Below, piece after piece: positions 8,504-17,387 of a DNA stretch of 64,000 nt (the stretch's first letter is position 1; every line of letters begins with the position of its first letter). Origin of the DNA: Affinundibacterium baiyunense (GTDB taxonomy: Bacteria; Pseudomonadota; Gammaproteobacteria; Burkholderiales; Burkholderiaceae_D); contig NZ_JAGSPM010000001.1 in assembly GCF_018139645.1 (NCBI RefSeq), positions 620,001-684,000 on the forward strand, in the 5' to 3' direction. The translations under genes and the position numbers were made by a program. The notes beneath the pieces were generated by a model. The model did no database searches. It saw nothing but the letters and a program-made list of their open reading frames with translations, and had not been told where the DNA came from.

Positions 8504-9886
8504 TCAATCCACCAGCCCATCGACATCGCGGATTTTATTCAAGGCCTCATCAATGCGATCGACCGCAATGATTTGTAAGCCTTCGATCTTTTGTTTCGGA
8601 GCGTTTGATTTCGGGATCATCGCAATCGAAAAACCCAATTTCGCAGCCTCGCGCAATCGCTCTTGCCCACGTGGTGCGGGACGAATTTCACCTGCTAAAC
8701 CAACCTCACCAAACACCACTAATCCTCGCGGTAATGGCTTATTTCGCATAGAGGAATTAATCGCCAACAATACCGCTAAATCTGCTGCCGGCTCGGTAAT
8801 TTTGACGCCGCCAACCGCATTAATAAACACATCTTGATCAAACGCGGCGACACCAGCGTGACGGTGCAATACCGCCAGCAGCATCGCCAAACGATTTTGC
8901 TCTAGGCCAACCGATAATCGCTTAGCATTGGGAGCATGCGAGGTATCAACCAGCGCTTGAATCTCAACAAGCAGCGGACGCGTGCCCTCTTGTGTGACCA
9001 TGACACAAGAACCTGGAACTTGAGCATCATGCTGCGATAAAAATAAAGCAGACGGATTCGAAACACCTTTTAATCCACGCTCGGTCATTGCAAATACGCC
9101 CAATTCATTCACCGCGCCAAAACGATTCTTTATCGCGCGAACTAGGCGAAAACTCGAATGCGTATCACCCTCAAAATACAACACTGTATCAACGATATGC
9201 TCCAACACCCGAGGTCCAGCCAATGCCCCCTCCTTCGTCACATGTCCCACCAAAATCATGGTGACGTTCATGGTCTTTGCGAGCCTAGTTAGTTGTGCTG
9301 CACATTCTCGCACTTGCGCCACAGAACCTGGCGCAGAGCTTAAGGCATCCGAATACATGGTTTGAATTGAATCGATTACCACCACTTGCGGCTTATGTTC
9401 AGCAAGTGTGTTGAGCACCTTTTCCAGTTGAATCTCAGCCTGCAAAGATAGTTTTTTTGCATCCACAGCAAGTCGCTTTGCACGCAAGGCAATTTGAGCC
9501 CCAGACTCTTCACCGCTCACATAAAGCACTTTCTTGATCTTGCTTAAATTCGATAAGGCTTGCAGTAGCAAAGTCGACTTACCAATACCGGGGTCACCAC
9601 CAATCAGTACCACGCCGCCTGGCACCAAGCCACCGCCCAAGACTCGGTCAAATTCTTCAATATCGGTACCAAAGCGAGGAATGTCTTGCGCTTCGATATC
9701 AGCCAAATTCAACACTGGAGAAGCCTGCGCAAGACCTTGATATTTATTCGAGTAACGATTGCCGCCATCCTCGACCAAAGTTTCGACTAAGGTATTCCAC
9801 TGCTGGCACGAAGGACACTGCCCAGCCCATTTACTTTGCACACCTCCACATTCTGTACAGGTGTAATTTGTTTTTTGTTTAGCCAT
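8504..9886 (-). CDS. radA: DNA repair protein RadA
   Basis: RecA-related ATPase that drives branch migration of recombination intermediates. The 460-residue sequence has the full RadA architecture: an N-terminal C4 zinc finger (C10, C13, C24, C27), a RecA-like core with Walker A GDPGIGKST at 97-105, the RadA-specific KNRFG motif in the middle, and a C-terminal Lon-like domain (around NAVGGVKITEPAADLAVL to GEIRPAPRGQERLREA). Normal length. Confidence 0.97.
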   Translation of the reverse strand: MAKQKTNYTCTECGGVQSKWAGQCPSCQQWNTLVETLVEDGGNRYSNKYQGLAQASPVLNLADIEAQDIPRFGTDIEEFDRVLGGGLVPGGVVLIGGDPGIGKSTLLLQALSNLSKIKKVLYVSGEESGAQIALRAKRLAVDAKKLSLQAEIQLEKVLNTLAEHKPQVVVIDSIQTMYSDALSSAPGSVAQVRECAAQLTRLAKTMNVTMILVGHVTKEGALAGPRVLEHIVDTVLYFEGDTHSSFRLVRAIKNRFGAVNELGVFAMTERGLKGVSNPSALFLSQHDAQVPGSCVMVTQEGTRPLLVEIQALVDTSHAPNAKRLSVGLEQNRLAMLLAVLHRHAGVAAFDQDVFINAVGGVKITEPAADLAVLLAINSSMRNKPLPRGLVVFGEVGLAGEIRPAPRGQERLREAAKLGFSIAMIPKSNAPKQKIEGLQIIAVDRIDEALNKIRDVDGLVD

Positions 9887-10027
9887 TTGAATTGCAGATT
9901 TTTCGATACGAAATGTTGATCAATGGTGGGATAAGAAAATACTGATATTTTACTCAGTATTGCTGGTTTATTACATCGATTGATTGTCGCTTTTCAATAA
10001 ATCCTGCCTTGTTTCATGGTATAAAGC

Positions 10028-11338
10028 ATGCCTGCTAGACAAAGCAAATTAAAAAAGCAAAGGTCAACAGAACGAATGAAACGCGGTTTTTATACTATTA
10101 TGGCGGCGCAGTTTTTCTCGTCGCTTGCAGATAACGCTCTGCTGATCGCAGCGATTGCATTACTAGTGACGATGGAGGCTCCAGCATGGATGACTCCTCT
10201 GCTGAAATGGAGTTTTGCACTGTCTTACGTACTCTTAGCCGCTTTCGTTGGTGCATTTGCTGACTCCCGGCCTAAGGGTAAAGTGATGTTTTTTACCAAC
10301 TTAATTAAAATTATTGGCTGTGGCTTAATGTTCTTTAATGTCCACCCAGTGATTGCTTATGGCGTCGTAGGCTTTGGCGCTGCAGCTTATTCCCCTGCCA
10401 AGTACGGCATCCTAACTGAACTGCTGCCAGCCGAAAAATTAGTTGCGGCAAATGGTTGGATTGAGGGCCTAACAATTAGCTCAATCATTCTTGGGGTCGT
10501 GTTAGGCGGTAAGTTAGTTGACCCACAAATTTCCGCCAAATTATTAAGCTTTGATTTCCCTATTATTGATGTAGGAATTACCACAACCAACCAATCAGCG
10601 CTATGCGCTATCACGATTTGCTACGTGATCGCAGCGATTTTCAATCGCTACATTCCCGATACTGGCGCCAGATATCAACAACAAAAATCCAATCCAATTT
10701 GCCTGCTAAAAGACTTCGCTCACTGCTCAATCAAGCTATGGCGCGATAAGCTCGGGCAAATTTCACTCGCCGTCACTACGCTGTTTTGGGGCGCAGGAGC
10801 GACGTTGCAGTATTTAGTATTGAAATGGGCAGAAGTAAATCTGCATATGCCGCTAAACAAAGGCAGTGAATTACAAGGTGTATTTGCGGTCGGTATCGCA
10901 ATTGGTGCGCTATTTGCAGCACGCATTGTGCCACTAAAAAAGTCGCTATCTGTTATGCCACTAGGCGTATTGATGGGCTTGGTAGTTACCACCATGATTT
11001 TCGTCAAAAACGTGTGGCTTGCCTATCCATTGCTCATTTTTATCGGCGGCTTAGCGGGCTTTTTTGTAGTGCCAATGAATGCGTTACTTCAACATCGTGG
11101 TCACGTATTAATGAGTGCGGGTCATTCAATCGCTGTGCAAAACTTTAATGAGAACTTATCCATTCTCGTTTTACTCTCCATTTACGCGATTATGGTGTCT
11201 TTAGATTTATCGACCAATGTCGTGATCGTCATCTTCGGTTTATTTGTTGCATCCACCATGTATGCGGTGATGCTAAAACATAAGGCGAATCAAAAAATAT
11301 TTGATTCAATTGCTTTAATCGGCGAAGAAAAACACTAG
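10028..11338 (+). CDS. lplT: Lysophospholipid transporter LplT
   Basis: Major-facilitator-family flippase that moves lysophospholipids across the inner membrane for reacylation. The 436-residue protein shows about 12 hydrophobic segments and the LplT signatures AAQFFSSLADNALLIAAIAL near the N-terminus and GAAAYSPAKYGILTELLP. In Enterobacteria lplT sits beside the acyltransferase gene aas; no aas is adjacent here. The start may instead be the ATG at 10076 (MKRGFYTIM), since residues 1-16 are a basic extension (QSKLKKQRSTER) not needed for the fold. It is divergent from radA. Confidence 0.92.
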   Translation: MPARQSKLKKQRSTERMKRGFYTIMAAQFFSSLADNALLIAAIALLVTMEAPAWMTPLLKWSFALSYVLLAAFVGAFADSRPKGKVMFFTNLIKIIGCGLMFFNVHPVIAYGVVGFGAAAYSPAKYGILTELLPAEKLVAANGWIEGLTISSIILGVVLGGKLVDPQISAKLLSFDFPIIDVGITTTNQSALCAITICYVIAAIFNRYIPDTGARYQQQKSNPICLLKDFAHCSIKLWRDKLGQISLAVTTLFWGAGATLQYLVLKWAEVNLHMPLNKGSELQGVFAVGIAIGALFAARIVPLKKSLSVMPLGVLMGLVVTTMIFVKNVWLAYPLLIFIGGLAGFFVVPMNALLQHRGHVLMSAGHSIAVQNFNENLSILVLLSIYAIMVSLDLSTNVVIVIFGLFVASTMYAVMLKHKANQKIFDSIALIGEEKH

Positions 11339-11349
11339 GCAAAAACGAC

Positions 11350-12342
11350 TTATCGCTGAATTTGGCCTGCTTTGTCAGGCCAATCATTCGGCACCACCAT
11401 GCCGCGACAAAATTCCTGCATTAACTCACCATTCTTTTTCATGATTGCCACCAATACTGGTGTTGAATCGGTATGGAAATAACGTTGTAAAGTATCGAGT
11501 ATCATACTTTTATCCATCACCTCATCAGCTGAAACTTGTGCGGGCGCCAACCATTGCAAGCGTTCTAATTTCAAAGCATAGGGAATCGCAAGTTGCTCAA
11601 ACTCAGCTAAAGTCCACCAAAACCCTAAACAGTGATTTGCAGCCACACCAGAAACGACGCGTTTAGGTTCTGAACTGCGATAAAACAGCCAACCTTTTAC
11701 CAAAGCCCGCGCCGCAATAATTCGAGATTGAACTAGTTTTCTGGCAGCCTCATGCTGCGACAAAGTTAGCTGCCGTTGCAAGATTTTTTGCATCTTCGCT
11801 CCCAAACTATCATTCAAATTGGGACCTAAATAATCGTACACGCTTGGCGCACTTGGACTTGCTTGAAGAAGAGAGTTCGCTGACGACGCTTGTCGCAAAT
11901 GAGAAGACTTAGACAGTTGCTGCTGAAATAAATAAAACTTTGTCGCTAATTCTAGGTGTATCAATCCACCTTGTGCAAACAATAGGTAGTCGAATTCACC
12001 TATGGTTTCAGCTTTCTCGTTATGAACTTGTAAACCATGCGCATACAAAAGTCCTTCATGATTAAAATAATAGGTCAGCAAATTTTCTGCGTAATGTCCA
12101 AGCCGTAAGAATCGATGGATTTTCAAGGCCTCGTGCAGAGGACTTGGATGCGCGTCAAGATGAAATAACCAATTGCGCAATTGATTGTAATCAGGTACAT
12201 CAAGCGAGCCTAATTGTCGCCACCAGATCGCAGAATCTTTATCCAATAAATCAGGAGAGGTAATCAACCAAGCTAGGGCACGCACGTGTTGATCGTTTAA
12301 CTGCGACCATTCTCTATGAAATTGTTCTTGAAAAGTATTCAT
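11350..12342 (-). CDS. DUF1853 family protein, possible PD-(D/E)XK-like fold
   Basis: 330-residue soluble protein matching the DUF1853 family by its conserved N-terminal half (RALAWLITSPDLL, HRFLRLGHYAENLLTYYF, and GEFDYLLF...IHLELATKFYL). The arrangement E86, D118 and E131-x-A-x-K135 on consecutive predicted strands resembles a PD-(D/E)XK nuclease-like active site. That is an inference from the residue pattern, and no activity is known to me for the family. A perfect 8-bp inverted repeat TTGGCCTG/CAGGCCAA (11362-11383) lies in its last codons and could help terminate the convergent lplT transcript, which ends 12 nt away. Confidence 0.85.
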   Translation of the reverse strand: MNTFQEQFHREWSQLNDQHVRALAWLITSPDLLDKDSAIWWRQLGSLDVPDYNQLRNWLFHLDAHPSPLHEALKIHRFLRLGHYAENLLTYYFNHEGLLYAHGLQVHNEKAETIGEFDYLLFAQGGLIHLELATKFYLFQQQLSKSSHLRQASSANSLLQASPSAPSVYDYLGPNLNDSLGAKMQKILQRQLTLSQHEAARKLVQSRIIAARALVKGWLFYRSSEPKRVVSGVAANHCLGFWWTLAEFEQLAIPYALKLERLQWLAPAQVSADEVMDKSMILDTLQRYFHTDSTPVLVAIMKKNGELMQEFCRGMVVPNDWPDKAGQIQR

Positions 12343-12410
12343 CGCTCGCCCCTACTCTAGAAAGTGACACTTCAATAAAAATGCACCAAGCTATACGCAC
12401 TGCCAAGCAT

Positions 12411-13157
12411 TTAAAGAATTTTACGGAGTCTACAGAGATCTACCCATACTTCCGACTTTAACTTCGGATTCAATAATATTGCCTCAGAACTATAAGTAAC
12501 AATAACAGGAATATCTTGATAACTGTGTTGCATCTTGCGCAAACCAGCAAATTCAGGAGCATCATCAAGCGCCAGTAAAGCTGAAGCAGCAGTCTCACCA
12601 AATAGCAACAATGCGCGCGCTTGCGTTAGGCGAATCTCTTGCTCTAAAAAGTGCTTGCATGATGCGATATCCGACGATGATATTTGCGATCTTGAGGATT
12701 CCCCTTGCGGAGCTCTTGCCTTCAACACTGAAGTTCTACGAACGCGGATATTGCGTTGATCGCTTAGCGCTCTGGCGATATTATGGAACAATTTCTCAGA
12801 GAGATTAATTTCTGCTGGCGCAGCGTATTCCGCAACCAACAGTACATCGAACGCTTCAACCCCAACGTCCCGACCAGCAGGAAGCTGCGTTGTTTTTCCT
12901 AGCAGTCCGCACTGCGAACATGCTTCACACTGTCGAATGCCGTCTTGCAGCATTTCCCAAGAATCAGGTTTTTCATGACGAATTTCTTCAGCAATTGTAG
13001 ACCCGCCATCAGCTATCTGAACACCCGCATTAATTGCTGTGTGCGTGACCGTTTCAACGATCACTTCGGTGCTCGTGTCTGCGCCTAAGAATCGCTCCTG
13101 CCAAATCTCGCCGATACCTAAATTTTGTAGATAGTAGTTGCGAAGATCATTCATCAT
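12411..13157 (-). CDS. Degenerate uracil-DNA glycosylase (family 4-like) homologue
   Basis: 248-residue protein with the fold signature of Fe-S (family 4/5) uracil-DNA glycosylases from residue about 66 on: CEACSQCGLLGKTTQLP (C77, C80, C83), DVLLVAE at 104-110, LEQEIRLTQARALLLFGETAA and a C-terminal NPKLKSEVWVDLCRL. The key motifs are eroded. The GEAPG-type uracil pocket reads AEYAA (109-113), the cluster cysteine of the usual LKC motif is alanine (A147), and the HPS motif reads SSE (223-225). C167 is kept. Residues about 20-65 are a variable linker. The ATG overlaps the rimI stop by 4 nt, so it is translationally coupled in tsaB-rimI-UDG. It may be catalytically inactive or repurposed. Confidence 0.8.
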   Translation of the reverse strand: MMNDLRNYYLQNLGIGEIWQERFLGADTSTEVIVETVTHTAINAGVQIADGGSTIAEEIRHEKPDSWEMLQDGIRQCEACSQCGLLGKTTQLPAGRDVGVEAFDVLLVAEYAAPAEINLSEKLFHNIARALSDQRNIRVRRTSVLKARAPQGESSRSQISSSDIASCKHFLEQEIRLTQARALLLFGETAASALLALDDAPEFAGLRKMQHSYQDIPVIVTYSSEAILLNPKLKSEVWVDLCRLRKIL

Positions 13158-13669
13158 GATTCATTCTGAATAGAGTTATTATTTGTCGGAACCGCAATAC
13201 GCATCACGATTGCATCCTCTCTTAATCCATCTTGTGCAGGGTAATATCCCTTACGACGCCCGATTTCCTCAAATCCAAATCGCTGATACACCGAGATCGC
13301 TCGATGATTACTCACACGAACTTCGAGCATGATGGAAACAAACTGCTTCTCGCTCGCAATCTGCAACATTTTCTTCAACAAAATATGGGCGTACCCTAAT
13401 TTTTGTTTTTTCGCGTGAACAGCAAAGGTCAGCAAATGAAATTCGTCGACCACTGGCATTAAAAAGAAATAGGCGACCAACTCCCCCTGATCATCACGAA
13501 TCCCGTATGCCTCGTGCGCATTTTGCAAAGTATCGACAAAATTCCCATAAGTCCATGGATGGGTATAGACTGCCTGTTCAATCGCCAAAACTTCATCCAA
13601 ATCATCTAAACCGAGAACACAAAACTGGTATTTGGCAAATTCTGCAATTGACTGAATGTTTCCACTCAT
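13154..13669 (-). CDS. rimI: Ribosomal protein bS18-alanine N-acetyltransferase
   Basis: GNAT-family acetyltransferase that acetylates the N-terminal alanine of ribosomal protein S18. The 171-residue protein has the GNAT core, with the acetyl-CoA loop region around KKQKLGYAHILLKKMLQIA, followed by LEVRVSNHRAISVYQRFGFEEIGRRKGYY and DAIVMR, which is the RimI pattern. It overlaps tsaB and the UDG-like gene by 4 nt each (ATGA-type junctions), so all three are one operon. The tsaB-rimI pairing is widespread. Confidence 0.93.
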   Translation of the reverse strand: MSGNIQSIAEFAKYQFCVLGLDDLDEVLAIEQAVYTHPWTYGNFVDTLQNAHEAYGIRDDQGELVAYFFLMPVVDEFHLLTFAVHAKKQKLGYAHILLKKMLQIASEKQFVSIMLEVRVSNHRAISVYQRFGFEEIGRRKGYYPAQDGLREDAIVMRIAVPTNNNSIQNES

Positions 13670-14352
13670 ATCGCATTCGCCAAAACACGTTCTGCCGTAG
13701 TTAACGCCACTTTATTTCTCAAATAAAGTGGTTGTGCTTGCGAGGCATCGACTTGCAAACCTAATTGCAAATGTCTCTCAGCAATACTTGCAATGTATTT
13801 TGCATGCGGCATTTCTGTCACATGTGGCAATTCATTTGCATGACTCGGCAAATCTAATCCATGCCCAAGCACAAGCTTAGTCGCATGATTTTTCGCATAG
13901 ACCAACACATGCTCTAACACATTTAAATCTGGTGCATGTAACTCTCGCCAATCGCCATCATGCCATTGGTAATGTGCCCAATAAACTTCGGACATACGCG
14001 CATCCAAAAAACAAACTACATTCTCTACGCGATGATGCATTCTTGCAGCCTCAGCCATCGCCAATAGGCTAACCACTGGCAACACAGGAAGCTGTAAGCC
14101 AAAGGCCAATCCTTGCACAACTCCGCACGCGGTGCGTACCCCCGTGAAAGCGCCAGGACCACAACCAAAAGCAATTGCGTTCAATTGGTTGATACCAATT
14201 CCAGCCTGCTGCAATAATTCTTGTACAGCAGGCAGCAAGCCAAAAGAATGGGTTTGGACACCAGTCAAATTACGTTGCGTAATTTGCTGATCAGAAATTA
14301 AAGCAACTGAAGCCAGATCAGTTGAAGTTTCGAGAGCTAAAAGGATCGTCAT
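13666..14352 (-). CDS. tsaB: tRNA t6A biosynthesis protein TsaB
   Basis: ASKHA-fold partner of TsaD/TsaE in forming threonylcarbamoyladenosine at position 37 of ANN-decoding tRNAs. The 228-residue protein begins ILLALETSTDLASVALI, has HSFGLLPAVQELL and the AFGCGPGAFTGVRTACGVVQGLA motif, all typical of TsaB (YeaZ). It is the first gene of the tsaB-rimI-UDG-like operon. tsaD is not in the window. Confidence 0.95.
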   Translation of the reverse strand: MTILLALETSTDLASVALISDQQITQRNLTGVQTHSFGLLPAVQELLQQAGIGINQLNAIAFGCGPGAFTGVRTACGVVQGLAFGLQLPVLPVVSLLAMAEAARMHHRVENVVCFLDARMSEVYWAHYQWHDGDWRELHAPDLNVLEHVLVYAKNHATKLVLGHGLDLPSHANELPHVTEMPHAKYIASIAERHLQLGLQVDASQAQPLYLRNKVALTTAERVLANAI

Positions 14353-14452
14353 TCCGCTATTTTACCGCGTACTTCGGCTAGAAGCACCGGATTTGCGTCA
14401 GATTAAAGCCGCCCAATACAAGCATAAACTTTGATCGGTTAAAATAAAGCCT

Positions 14453-14893
14453 ATGAATACTCAAACTTATATCAGCGATGATCTAGTCGCAATTCAAAGC
14501 AAACTAAAAGAAAGTCCATGGTTGATTACCTGTCTTTGTGCAGCGTGGTGTGGCACTTGCAAATCCTATCGCGAAGCATTTGATTTATTACAGAATGCAC
14601 ATCCAGAGAAGTGCTTTGCGTGGATAGATATTGAAGATTACGCAGACTTAGTCGATGCGCTCGATATTGAGAACTTCCCAACAATCCTAATTCAGTATGA
14701 AAGCAAACTTCTATTCTTAGGGACCATGCTGCCAGATGCCAATTTAGTCAATCGTCTCATTTCATCTTTGGATGATAGCCTGCAACGACTTGGACTCGAT
14801 CAAACACCGAGCACAATTCAAAACTCTGACTACCCACTTCCAGCAAACTGGAGCCTAAGAGAATTGATTGAGAGAATTGATTGGGAGAATTGA
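14453..14893 (+). CDS. Thioredoxin-like protein with WCGTC active site
   Basis: 146-residue cytoplasmic protein with a thioredoxin-fold core. The active-site motif is WCGTC at 32-36, followed by a helix, then DIEDYADLVDALDIENFPTILIQ, which matches the Asp-strand and cis-proline (FPT) region of thioredoxins. There is no signal peptide. It lacks the canonical WCGPC and has a longer C-terminal tail (about residues 110-146) than classical TrxA, so it is better called a thioredoxin family protein of unknown partner. It is divergent from tsaB. Confidence 0.85.
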   Translation: MNTQTYISDDLVAIQSKLKESPWLITCLCAAWCGTCKSYREAFDLLQNAHPEKCFAWIDIEDYADLVDALDIENFPTILIQYESKLLFLGTMLPDANLVNRLISSLDDSLQRLGLDQTPSTIQNSDYPLPANWSLRELIERIDWEN

Positions 14894-14965
14894 CTAGCAA
14901 CTGCAAGCAACAAGGCAGTCAATGCAACACGAAGAAAATGTTCACTGTTTTTTGATCGCCCAAAT

Positions 14966-14998
14966 GAAAAAAGGGATTAGATTTTCATCTAATCCCTT
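14966..14998 (-). terminator. Intrinsic terminator of tRNA-Arg copy 1
   Basis: A 12-bp perfect stem AAGGGATTAGAT/ATCTAATCCCTT (14971-14982 with 14987-14998) with a TTTC loop (GAAA on the RNA) and a U-run on the minus strand, 5 nt past the tRNA 3' end. Confidence 0.92.
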
Positions 14999-15003
14999 AA
15001 ATC

Positions 15004-15080
15004 TGGTGCGGCTGGCAGGAATCGAACCCACGACCCCTTGGTTCGTAGCCAAGTACTCTATCCAGCTGAGCTACAGCCGC
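15004..15080 (-). tRNA. tRNA-Arg (anticodon ACG), copy 1
   Basis: 77-nt cloverleaf on the minus strand beginning GCGGCTGTAGCTCAG. The acceptor stem GCGGCTG/CAGCCGC is perfect, the anticodon loop CTACGAA gives ACG (read as ICG, decoding CGU/CGC/CGA), the T-arm contains GTTCGAT, and CCA is encoded. It is identical to the second copy 285 bp away. Confidence 0.97.
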
Positions 15081-15250
15081 GAAGAAAAAGATTATAGCAG
15101 AACAAAATACAAATATGAAGCGTTTTGCCTAAGAATTTCATTCAAGCAAGTACGAACACACTAGATTTCTGCCGATTCCTTAATAAAACAATTTGCATGT
15201 TTTAGCATCTACATTAAGTAATTCGAATCACAGAACTAGATGCCAAATAC

Positions 15251-15283
15251 GAAAAAAGGGATTAGATTTTCATCTAATCCCTT
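15251..15283 (-). terminator. Intrinsic terminator of tRNA-Arg copy 2
   Basis: Identical to the hairpin after copy 1 (12-bp stem, 4-nt loop, U-run on the minus strand), so each tRNA is its own transcription unit. Confidence 0.92.
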
Positions 15284-15288
15284 AAATC

Positions 15289-15365
15289 TGGTGCGGCTGG
15301 CAGGAATCGAACCCACGACCCCTTGGTTCGTAGCCAAGTACTCTATCCAGCTGAGCTACAGCCGC
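15289..15365 (-). tRNA. tRNA-Arg (anticodon ACG), copy 2
   Basis: Identical over 77 nt to the copy at 15004-15080, with the same CCA-encoding cloverleaf and anticodon ACG. GATTATAG, about 8-15 bp upstream of the 5' end, resembles a -10 element and is shared by both copies. Confidence 0.97.
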
Positions 15366-15503
15366 GAAGAACAAGATTATAGCATAGCAATTTGGTTTTT
15401 ATAAGTCCCGTTCAATAATTCATACCTAAATCAATTAAAGTCTAATTTCGAGCTGACAAATACACATCGAATAAAGCTCGCAATGGATAGGATCGCAGCC
15501 ATT

Positions 15504-17387
15504 TTAAATTTCAACTTGCGCACCAACTTCGATTACGCGATTACTCGGAATTTGATAATAATCTGCGGCATCCCTTGCGTTTCTGGACATTGTCACAAAC
15601 AAGCCTTCACGCCACATCGCCATCCCACCTCCAGGACTAGAAATAATGGTTTGACGAGAAATAAAGTAAGAAGTCTCCAATGGCTCAAACTCTAAGCCAA
15701 ACGGTGCACACAATGCCAACGCATTTGGAATATCTGGTTCATTTTTGAACCCATAGTAGACATCAACTTGAAAGCAGTTATTTTTTAGATCAGTCACCTT
15801 GATGCGCTCTGAAAAAGGCACCCAAGGGATTTCTCGATTGTGCAAAGTAATAAAAACAACCCGCTCATGCAAAATCTTATTATGAGAAAGATTGTGCAGT
15901 AAGGCGTGCGGCACGCCATCAGCCTCACCACGAAGAAATACGGCAGTACCAGCAACTCTTACCGGAGGAGAAATAAACAAAGACTCCAAAAACTCTTCCA
16001 ATGGAATCGCATGCTTCTTCAAATTATCAAACACGAGCGAACGTCCACGACGCCATGTCAACATCACCACACAAATGCCGAATCCAAGCGCAATCGGGAA
16101 CCAACCGCCACTGAAGAACTTCATCGCGTTCGACGAGAACAAAGAAATATCAATCAACAAGAAAAAAGAAGTCGAAGCGATACACAGCGCAAGGTTATAT
16201 TTCCAACCATAGCGAATAACGAAGAAAGTCAAAATAGAAGTCACCAACATCGTGCCCGTATTCGCAATACCATATGCCGATGCCAAATTAGAAGCTGACC
16301 CAAAGCCGATCACCGCACCAACTACTGCAGCTAATTGCAACCAATTTACGACAGGAATATAGATCTGCCCAATCTCTTTTGAAGAGGTATGAATAATCTT
16401 CATACGAGGCAAGAAACCAAGCGAAATCGCCTGCTTAGTCATAGAAAATGCACCGGAAATCGTCGCTTGCGATGCAATCACCGCTGCCATCGTCGACAAC
16501 ACAACCAGGGGATAGATACTCCAATCACCCAATTGATTAAAAAATGGATTAGAAACAGCCGTTGGCTCAATCATCAGCAAAGCGCCCTGCCCCAAATAAT
16601 TCAAACCCAAAGCAGGAAATACAATCAAGAACCATGCGGTACGTATCGGTTTTGCACCAAAATGTCCCATGTCAGCATACAAGGCCTCGGAACCAGTAAA
16701 TGCAAGTACAACAGCGCCCAGCGCAATGAAAGCAGCCCAACGGTGATAATACAAAAACTCGAGTGCATGGATAGGATTAAACGCTTCCAAAATCGCCGGC
16801 ACGCGCAAAATATTGTAAATTCCCATTGCAGCCAAAACCGCAAACCACAACACCATGACAGGCCCAAAAAATTTACCAATAGTGGCCGTCCCTCTCGACT
16901 GAACTGCATACAAAGCGATCAAAATCACTAAAGTAATCGGCACCACAAAAGGCTTGAGCGCTGGAGTCGCAACTTTGATCCCCTCAATCGCTGACAACAC
17001 GGTCATTGCTGGTGTCACCACGCCGTCACCGTAAAATAATGAAGCCCCTATCACCCCCAAAATCACCAGAGGAAAATACATCTTAGAGTTCTTACCAACC
17101 GACTCCAAAGTCAGCGCAGCCAACGCCATAATCCCGCCTTCGCCACGATTGTTCGCACGCAGGACTAACGTTACGTACTTTAAAGAGACGATAAAAATTA
17201 GCCCCCAAAGAATCAGCGACACAATTCCTAATATGTTTTCAGGGGTTAAAGACAAACCATGCTTGTGATCAAACACTTCTTGCATGGTATATAAAGGACT
17301 AGTACCGATATCGCCGTAAACGATACCGATCGCAGCTAATGTCAGTGCAGACAAGCTACTCTTGGTGTGATCGTGAGCCAATTGCAT
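15504..17387 (-). CDS. kup: Low-affinity potassium transporter Kup
   Basis: Proton-coupled K+ uptake system of the KUP/HAK family. The 627-residue protein starts AALTLAAIGIVYGDIGTSPLYTMQEVF, the KUP signature, and continues with about 12 membrane helices to residue about 430 (including FYGDGVVTPAMTVLSAIEG and GSEALYADMGHFG). A C-terminal cytoplasmic domain of about 190 residues follows, ending NRVIEVGAQVEI. Normal length. No other potassium gene is adjacent and no clear terminator follows. Confidence 0.97.
   Translation of the reverse strand: MQLAHDHTKSSLSALTLAAIGIVYGDIGTSPLYTMQEVFDHKHGLSLTPENILGIVSLILWGLIFIVSLKYVTLVLRANNRGEGGIMALAALTLESVGKNSKMYFPLVILGVIGASLFYGDGVVTPAMTVLSAIEGIKVATPALKPFVVPITLVILIALYAVQSRGTATIGKFFGPVMVLWFAVLAAMGIYNILRVPAILEAFNPIHALEFLYYHRWAAFIALGAVVLAFTGSEALYADMGHFGAKPIRTAWFLIVFPALGLNYLGQGALLMIEPTAVSNPFFNQLGDWSIYPLVVLSTMAAVIASQATISGAFSMTKQAISLGFLPRMKIIHTSSKEIGQIYIPVVNWLQLAAVVGAVIGFGSASNLASAYGIANTGTMLVTSILTFFVIRYGWKYNLALCIASTSFFLLIDISLFSSNAMKFFSGGWFPIALGFGICVVMLTWRRGRSLVFDNLKKHAIPLEEFLESLFISPPVRVAGTAVFLRGEADGVPHALLHNLSHNKILHERVVFITLHNREIPWVPFSERIKVTDLKNNCFQVDVYYGFKNEPDIPNALALCAPFGLEFEPLETSYFISRQTIISSPGGGMAMWREGLFVTMSRNARDAADYYQIPSNRVIEVGAQVEI

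Larger units (their letters stand above)
14966..15384. repeat. Direct repeat of a 134-bp tRNA-Arg transcription unit
   Basis: 14966-15099 and 15251-15384 differ by a single base (A at 15087, C at 15372). Each unit contains the tRNA, its terminator and about 19 bp upstream of the tRNA including GATTATAGCA. The 151 bp between the units and the outer flanks are unrelated, which points to a recent local duplication of one unit or to gene conversion between the copies. Confidence 0.95.

Noticed and set aside
14922-15164. 80-codon plus-strand frame through the first tRNA-Arg
   Set aside because: It reads through a tRNA and its terminator on the opposite strand, so it is a by-product of the structured RNA gene.
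14966-15384. Repeat pair considered as a possible CRISPR or integration (att) duplication
   Set aside because: Only two units, each a complete tRNA with terminator, with unrelated spacer and no integrase or mobile gene nearby.
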